DNA from: Liminaster sp964567855
GTDB lineage: Bacteria > Bacteroidota > Bacteroidia > Bacteroidales > UBA3663
Reading direction: 5' to 3'
Assembly: GCA_964567855.1 (NCBI GenBank)
Contig: CAZMOE010000041.1
Span: 1 to 20,405 of the forward strand
DNA: 20,405 nucleotides
Shown here: in pieces, positions 17,401 through 20,405 of the stretch
Layout: each line of letters begins with the position of its first letter
Numbering within the stretch: position 1 is the stretch's first letter
Made by a program: the position numbers and the translations under genes
Notes under the pieces: generated by a model
Databases searched by the model: none
What the model saw: the letters and a program-made list of their open reading frames with translations, nothing else
What the model was told of the DNA's origin: nothing

Positions 17401-18966
17401 ACGAAGGGCAAGGCTTATCACCTGAACTACAGAGCGACCGACGGCAATAACATCCGTATCAAAAATAAAGACAGCATCGAACTGCAACTGACCATCAGCC
17501 CGGACAAACCGCTGGACGATGAAAACTGGTATAAGTCGCTGCAATACACAGCGCGTGCCCTCATGATGGTACGCAGTGCATCGGTCGGCTATCGGGTCAC
17601 TACGTCGACATTCCTCCCCTCATTCCGGCCGAATGTCGGCGACTTCATGGGGCAAAACAACAGTTCCGGCAGCGCAATGGCCCCGGGCATGGGCTTCGCC
17701 TTCGGCTTCGACGGCGGAGAGGACTATACGGCAAAAGCCATCGATAACGGCTGGCTTATCTGCAACGACTCTCTGACCACACCGGCCGTCTACAGCGCGA
17801 CGAAAGACTTGAACTATCAGTTGGTACTCGAACCGTTCAAAGGTTTGAAAATCAACCTTAACGGAGCGCACAAACACAATGAGCGGCAAAGTCACCAATT
17901 CATGTTCGATGATATGGCCATCACCAAAAGCGGTTCATTCCAGATGACCACTATCGCCCTCGGCTCATCATTCGGCACCAAGACTTCGGGAAAATACAGC
18001 AGCAAGGTTTTCGACACATTCCTGCGGAACAGAGAGGTCGTCTACCGCCGTTTCCTCGCCCGCTACGAAGGTAGCAACTATCCCCGCGGCGGATTTATGA
18101 CCGCCTACAATCAGCAGGCCGGCACTCCGTATGCAGGGAACCTCGGGGCATCTCGTATCAACAGCAGCGACGTGCTTGTTCCGGCATTCCTGGCAGCCTA
18201 TACGGGAGGCGACGCCGGCAGTGTAAACCTGTCGCCGTTCCCGGAGATCTGGAAAGCCCTGCCGAACTGGAAGGTCACCTACGACGGCCTGATCACCCTC
18301 TTCCCCTGGCTCGGCAAATACTTCAAGAGCCTCACTCTGAGCCATGCCTACACCTGCACCTATAATGTAGGAAGCTATGCCACTTACACCAACTATGCCG
18401 AAAACGAGCAGGGCCTGGGCTTCACATTGGATGTGGCCAACGACGTGCCGGTGCCCGCCTCTGAATTCGATATCTCTACCGTAACGTTGAGTGAAAGTTT
18501 TACCCCGCTCATCGGACTGAACGCCACCTTCCTGAATGGCGTGACCGCCAAAGGCGAGTATAAACAGACCCGCTCCATCTCACTCAACATGACTGCCGCG
18601 CAACTCGTCGAAAACATATCCAAAGATATCACCGTCGGCATGGGATACAAGATCGCCAATTTCAATACCCGCATCGGTCTGCCCGGTGGCCGGGACAGGA
18701 GCGTCAGCCACGATCTAAACTTAAAAGTGGACGTGACCCACAAAAATTCCGTAGCCCTGCTGCGTAAAGTGGAGGACCAATACTCCGAAGCAACCTCTGG
18801 CAACAAATCGTGGGCCATCAAATTCGCTGCTGACTACCAGCTGTCGAAGATGCTTTCCATGCGCCTCTACTATGACAAGCAAATCAATACTCCGTTGATC
18901 TCATCTTCCTATCCGACCAAGAATACAAACTTCGGCGTAACCATGAATTTCTCGCTCAACCGCTGA
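11428..18966 (+). CDS. sprA: SprA/Sov, outer-membrane translocon of the type IX secretion system (TTG start)
   Basis: 2512 aa, similar in length to Flavobacterium SprA and Porphyromonas Sov. It forms the very large outer-membrane barrel through which type IX cargo with C-terminal sorting domains crosses to the surface. The TTG at 11428 gives MKKIELFFILFWVGIVGFAT and a full signal peptide, likely cleaved after A26. The next ATG lies beyond that peptide, so the TTG is well supported, with AGAAG just before it. Family landmarks: SprA N-terminal domain (FDFDMTF about 205 to about 300), YLDDFES (835-841), EFWMMDPF (998-1005), WYQFKIPL (1234-1241), IRFMRIFMTGW (1257-1267) and KIWVNELRL (1518-1526). 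Tyr/Asn-rich beta strands follow, ending NFSLNR. Two Lys/Asn/Thr-rich stretches (1718-1739, 1920-1967) look like loops. Other T9SS genes (porK-N, porV, porU) are not in the window, and no stop or frameshift is seen. Confidence 0.96.
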   Translation: MKKIELFFILFWVGIVGFATGQAAFASSGFLSSPVMENASGSSDDNTPPAAADSIRNRYPVSKTTPDGVQELEQTSPVDLKTPDNIKQVTEYDYKNNRYVIRTMLGEQEIGDPIPMTEKEYMSYSERALRAAYFREQNRKAFDENDGKGFDLMDMQFSLGPAEKIFGKGGIRVKTQGSGALSFGFKKNEIDNPTLSERARNQKSFDFDMTFQLNANASIGSKMNFNLNYNTEATFDFDANQMKLAYEGEEDEIIQNLEAGNVSMTTGSSLINGGSSLFGIKTALKFGKLNITALLAKQESSSKTVNSRGGATTRSYEISVDQYDENRHFFLAHYFRDTYDQNMSHLPLISSGVEITKVEVWVTNKRGNYDNARNIVAFMDLAEAQKIGSGHWNSLSSSGYPENKANSLYEEISGSYGNIRNITEVTTTLSGLEPFGIFGGRDFEKVESARLMSPSEYTLNSKLGYISLKSKLDDDMVLAVAFQYTKGGRTYQVGEFSTDNSGNTTQTLIVKLLKGTAGNPALPLWDLMMKNVYSLGVTSLQKKNFTMQIQYMSDTVGVYTNYIKEGPIAQQLLLKVMNLDRLNANDESHSDGRFDFVDGYTVLASSGRIIFPVVEPFGSHLAKQLGSEALAEKYCFQELYDSTLTVAEQIAEKNKFRLKGEYSASSGSEIDLGAMNVARGSVRVTAGGATLVENTDYTVDYTMGIVTILNESIIESGTAVSVSLEDRSTFSMQRKTMMGLDMQYDWSKNLTFGATLMNLREKPLTEKVNMNDIPINNTIYGFNLKWNKDFMWLTNAVGTIPWINATAPSNLSISAEFAQLLAGHSSEIGNNGNVYLDDFESSETPTDISSPSSWQLASTPYDDSGTALFPEAGLSNNTDYGKNRALFSWYVVDRLFTSQSSSLTPGHIKNDLEQLSDHRVRQINYDEIYPNKELSYGETGILNVLNLSFYPQERGPYNVDTENVDEYGRLTQPEKRWGGMMRALDVTNFENANYEYIEFWMMDPFVMDEDGMNEGGDLYFNLGEVSEDILKDGMKSFENGLDVNGDTTYTTATVWGRVSRRTSTVYAFDNSSNSRKTQDIGLNGLSDESEKLFPTYMNYVLKMQSKVNSETWAAWQNDPYSPVNDPAGDNFHHYRGSDFDRNQTSILDRYKHYTGVEGNSASTSDSPESYSTAAKSTPDVEDLNNDNTLNEYERYFQYRISLRREDMIVGRNYIEDVRETAVPLRNGKRPTVKWYQFKIPLREYQKKIGNISNFKSIRFMRIFMTGWKQEQTLRLATLELVRSDWRTYTASSLAAPGYAVTGTGSIAASTVNIEENAGSVPVNYVLPPGIDRIVDPGQATSTQLNEQSMVLNVSELEPHDAVAVYKNAGVDMRQFENIQLFVHGEALLNNETALVNGDLSVFIRLGSDYKDNYYEYEVPLKLTPPGTYNNNSTNDRKAVWPEDNMIDVTVKKFTDLKRERNSRKQQSLSNVSYTTLFSVYDNDKRSNKISIIGNPTLSEVTVIMIGIRNNSKTTKSGKIWVNELRLNGINEDGGWAAKGNATLRVSDLATLNMAGTYTSAGFGNIEQSSTERSMNNDYNYTFSGQTDLGRWLPAQLKFTAPFYYSKAKAVSSPKYDPYNEDMLLEETLDTYQSSREKDSIKNLTQSVEETTSLAISGMKFNVKSKKAKPWDPANVTVSYSQNKKKTHDPTMEYEHDYTWRGSINYNYTPYFVPWTPFKGGGNQRDKGKNATKAGKKPKLLSEFQLNWLPNSISLSSNINRTYHEEQLRNVDTYESDYTIPVSYSRTFTWLRQTAINWDLTKNLKFSFNAATNARIDEPDVPVNKDLYPDEYQVWKDSILTNLWKLGTPVSYNQTFDATWNIPINKISWFDWTTASIKYKSSYAWNRGTKIDENTETGNSLQNEATWQGDVRLNLENFYNKSKFLKKANSKFKQTTQRQSLTNGKSANTKKNTAAGKKNTKKFTQKVKLQGDSSITVKHGLNTRRLIISAKDTKGKAYHLNYRATDGNNIRIKNKDSIELQLTISPDKPLDDENWYKSLQYTARALMMVRSASVGYRVTTSTFLPSFRPNVGDFMGQNNSSGSAMAPGMGFAFGFDGGEDYTAKAIDNGWLICNDSLTTPAVYSATKDLNYQLVLEPFKGLKINLNGAHKHNERQSHQFMFDDMAITKSGSFQMTTIALGSSFGTKTSGKYSSKVFDTFLRNREVVYRRFLARYEGSNYPRGGFMTAYNQQAGTPYAGNLGASRINSSDVLVPAFLAAYTGGDAGSVNLSPFPEIWKALPNWKVTYDGLITLFPWLGKYFKSLTLSHAYTCTYNVGSYATYTNYAENEQGLGFTLDVANDVPVPASEFDISTVTLSESFTPLIGLNATFLNGVTAKGEYKQTRSISLNMTAAQLVENISKDITVGMGYKIANFNTRIGLPGGRDRSVSHDLNLKVDVTHKNSVALLRKVEDQYSEATSGNKSWAIKFAADYQLSKMLSMRLYYDKQINTPLISSSYPTKNTNFGVTMNFSLNR

Positions 18967-18979
18967 GGCCGGATGAAAT

Positions 18980-18990
18980 AAGGAGGTGAT
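18980..18990 (+). promoter_or_regulatory. Perfect Shine-Dalgarno-like sequence just after sprA
   Basis: AAGGAGGTGAT matches the complement of the 16S rRNA 3' end over 11 bases. It begins 14 bases after the sprA stop and is followed, seven bases after AGGAGG, by a TTG (18994) opening a six-codon frame ending in TGA at 19012-19014. It lies upstream of the promoter of the next gene, so it would be transcribed only from sprA. None of the starts I can place here uses such a sequence. The function is unknown and chance cannot be excluded. Confidence 0.5.
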
Positions 18991-18992
18991 AA

Positions 18993-19024
18993 TTTGGTTA
19001 TTCAGGTAAGTTGAAGTATCTTCG
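18993..19024 (+). promoter_or_regulatory. Promoter of the LptF/LptG-type permease gene
   Basis: TTTG (18993-18996), a 20-base spacer and TATCTTCG (19017-19024; one mismatch to TAnnTTTG) fit the phylum promoter very well. The start would lie near 19030 with a leader of about 15 nt before the ATG at 19045. The permease can therefore be expressed separately from sprA, although no terminator separates them. Confidence 0.7.
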
Positions 19025-19044
19025 CAACCGAAATTGAACGCTGC

Positions 19045-20118
19045 ATGAAAAAGATCGACTGGTATATCATCAAAAAGTTTCTCGGCACCTATATTTTCAC
19101 CATCATATTGATTCTTTCTATCGCCATAGTATTGGACTATAGCGACAATATCGATAAATTCACTGCGCACAACGCGCCATGGGAAGCCATCATCTTCAAA
19201 TACTATCTCAATTACATTCCCTATTTTGCCAATCTCTTCAGTCCGCTTTTCGTATTCGTAGCCGTCATCTTTTTTACCTCCAAACTGGCCGGAGATTCGG
19301 AAATCATCGCCATGTTGGCCAGCGGCATCAGTTTCAACCGTCTTCTCAAACCCTATTTTATCTCCGCTACGCTGATTGCCATTTTTACTTTCGCCCTCAA
19401 TAGTTACGTTATCCCCAAGGCCAACATCGAACGTATAGAATTTCGGCATAAATACATTCGCGACCGCAGCGTCAAGGTGCAGGATAACAACCAGTTTATG
19501 GTTGAACCCGGCGTCGTAGCATTTTTTTACACCTATGACAATATCAAACATACCGGCCGCAACTTCGCACTCGAAAAATTTGAAAACAAAAAGCTTGTCT
19601 CTCGCCTGACGGCCGACCGCGCGATCTATAAAGGTGACTACAAATGGAAAATCACCAACTACCACATCCGCAACATCGATGACCGCGGCGAAACACTCTC
19701 TTCCGGTATCGAAATGGATACCATCATCGCCATCGCTCCCGACGATATCATCATATCCAAAAGCGACTGCGAAAAAATGACGACCCCGGAACTGCATGTT
19801 TATATCGAAAAACAGAAAGCACGCGGCGTCGGCAATATCAAAGACTTTGAAATCGAATACCACAAGCGTTGGGCCGCCATTGCCACCTCCTTCATCCTGA
19901 CGCTGATCGGCGTATCGCTCTCTTCACGTAAAGTCAAGGGCGGCATGGGCGTCAACATCGGTATCGGTCTGGTGCTGAGTTTCCTTTATATCCTCTTCCA
20001 GACCGTCTCTTCTACTTTCGCCGTAAGCGGTGAAATGTCGGTTCCTTTTGCGGTATGGCTGCCGAATATCGTTTTCTCGTTCATTGCATATTATCTCTAC
20101 CTGAAGGCTCCGCGGTAA
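19045..20118 (+). CDS. LptF/LptG family permease (LPS export, YjgP/YjgQ)
   Basis: 357 aa. The LptF/LptG half-transporters, with the ATPase LptB, extract LPS from the inner membrane and pass it to LptC and LptA for transport to the outer surface. The N-terminus (DWYIIKKFLGTYIFT) is the family hallmark. TM helices lie at about 14-31, 57-77 and 103-123, a periplasmic beta-jellyroll domain spans about 130-265, and three TM helices follow in the C-terminal quarter (begins HKRWA, ends YYLYLKAPR). The motif LAGDSEIIAMLASGIS (81-96) is the conserved cytoplasmic loop that contacts the ATPase. Whether it is LptF or LptG cannot be settled from one copy, and no partner is adjacent. It has its own promoter and follows sprA by 78 bp. 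Confidence 0.93.
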   Translation: MKKIDWYIIKKFLGTYIFTIILILSIAIVLDYSDNIDKFTAHNAPWEAIIFKYYLNYIPYFANLFSPLFVFVAVIFFTSKLAGDSEIIAMLASGISFNRLLKPYFISATLIAIFTFALNSYVIPKANIERIEFRHKYIRDRSVKVQDNNQFMVEPGVVAFFYTYDNIKHTGRNFALEKFENKKLVSRLTADRAIYKGDYKWKITNYHIRNIDDRGETLSSGIEMDTIIAIAPDDIIISKSDCEKMTTPELHVYIEKQKARGVGNIKDFEIEYHKRWAAIATSFILTLIGVSLSSRKVKGGMGVNIGIGLVLSFLYILFQTVSSTFAVSGEMSVPFAVWLPNIVFSFIAYYLYLKAPR

Positions 20119-20405
20119 AACGTCGTCATAACAGGTTTACCCGAAGAAAATTCCGTAATCCGTTCCCAAACAGAATACAGACAACTTCCCGCAGACCGGC
20201 GATGAGTAAATGTTCTGTTGTTGTCCCTTGCCATGTGGATGTTCCCTCCCCCTATTGTATAAGTGCCGCAAACCGGAACAAATAAAGATCCTTAGAGTGG
20301 CGATACCCCGGAAGCCTGAATACGTGAACAGCTACAGACTCTCTCTTTGGTCTTACCAACAATCCTGCGGGCGTAACCAATACGGTAAAAGCTCCTGCCC
20401 GCTTC
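20119..20405. other. Unassigned tail, no gene that I can defend; hairpins near the edge
   Basis: No recognised protein or RNA family is visible and no clear terminator follows the permease. TTGGT-CTT-ACCAA (20347-20359) is a perfect small hairpin. GCGGGC (20367-20372) pairs with GCCCGC (20397-20402) around a smaller ACC/GGT stem. Two frames run off the edge. One is on minus from the edge to a TAG at 20252-20254 (about 50 codons). The other is on plus from an ATG at 20208 to the edge and is unusually Cys-rich at its start. Neither has a promoter or family signature. The stretch could be the leader of a gene or RNA beyond the window. Confidence 0.4.

Noticed and set aside
16834..17544. Open frame of about 236 codons on the minus strand inside sprA
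   Set aside because: It is a shadow of sprA codon usage, with no promoter and no recognisable domain.
18901..19863. Open frame of about 320 codons on the minus strand, opposite the permease gene
   Set aside because: It is antisense to a well-recognised LptF/LptG gene. Its Phe/Asp/Val-rich repetitive composition is what the complement of that gene gives, and it has no family features.
20187..20285. Short plus-strand frame after the permease
   Set aside because: It has no promoter, no family resemblance, and a Cys/Pro/Val composition of the sort expected by chance.

Overview
The window looks like chromosomal DNA of a Bacteroidota species, most likely a Bacteroidales member with roughly balanced G+C. 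Three things support this. It carries a full-length SprA/Sov outer-membrane translocon of the type IX secretion system, which is restricted to this phylum. Several genes are preceded by the phylum-specific promoter form (TTTG at -33, TAnnTTTG at -7, 19-21 bases apart). Start codons mostly lack Shine-Dalgarno sequences. I cannot name the genus from sequence alone.

Layout, left to right. The 5' half of a tRNA-Gly(GCC) gene on the minus strand runs off the left edge, with its promoter at 181-211. Next, also on minus, is a two-gene unit: a radical SAM enzyme (1347-2420) followed by a family-4 glycosyltransferase of the DUF1972 type with a GTG start (239-1324). This is probably a surface-glycan pair. 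A divergent, promoter-bearing spacer leads into a plus-strand CPBP-family membrane protease (2702-3532). That gene ends in a perfect hairpin (3533-3564) that can terminate transcription from both sides.

The block 3658-9329 (minus) is a complete tripartite efflux operon in the order adaptor lipoprotein, RND pump, TolC-like outer-membrane channel. The genes overlap by 4 bp or are spaced by 3 bp. A divergent AraC-family regulator (9536-10477, plus) is the obvious candidate controller, and the pump promoter is overlapped by an inverted repeat that could be its operator.

The right half (plus) is ruvA, sprA (2512 codons, TTG start) and an LptF/LptG-type permease with its own clear promoter. These cover DNA repair, protein export across the outer membrane, and LPS transport. 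The ruvA-sprA spacer can fold into an elaborate multi-helix RNA. An 11-base perfect Shine-Dalgarno match sits just after the sprA stop. The last 287 bp hold no gene I can defend, although they contain hairpins and open frames running off the edge.

Most of the window is conserved housekeeping and envelope machinery. The least explained parts are the ruvA-sprA spacer (11229-11339), the SD-like sequence at 18980-18990, the candidate pump operator (9392-9417) and the right-hand tail (20119-20405). I found no CRISPR array, insertion sequence or phage gene.
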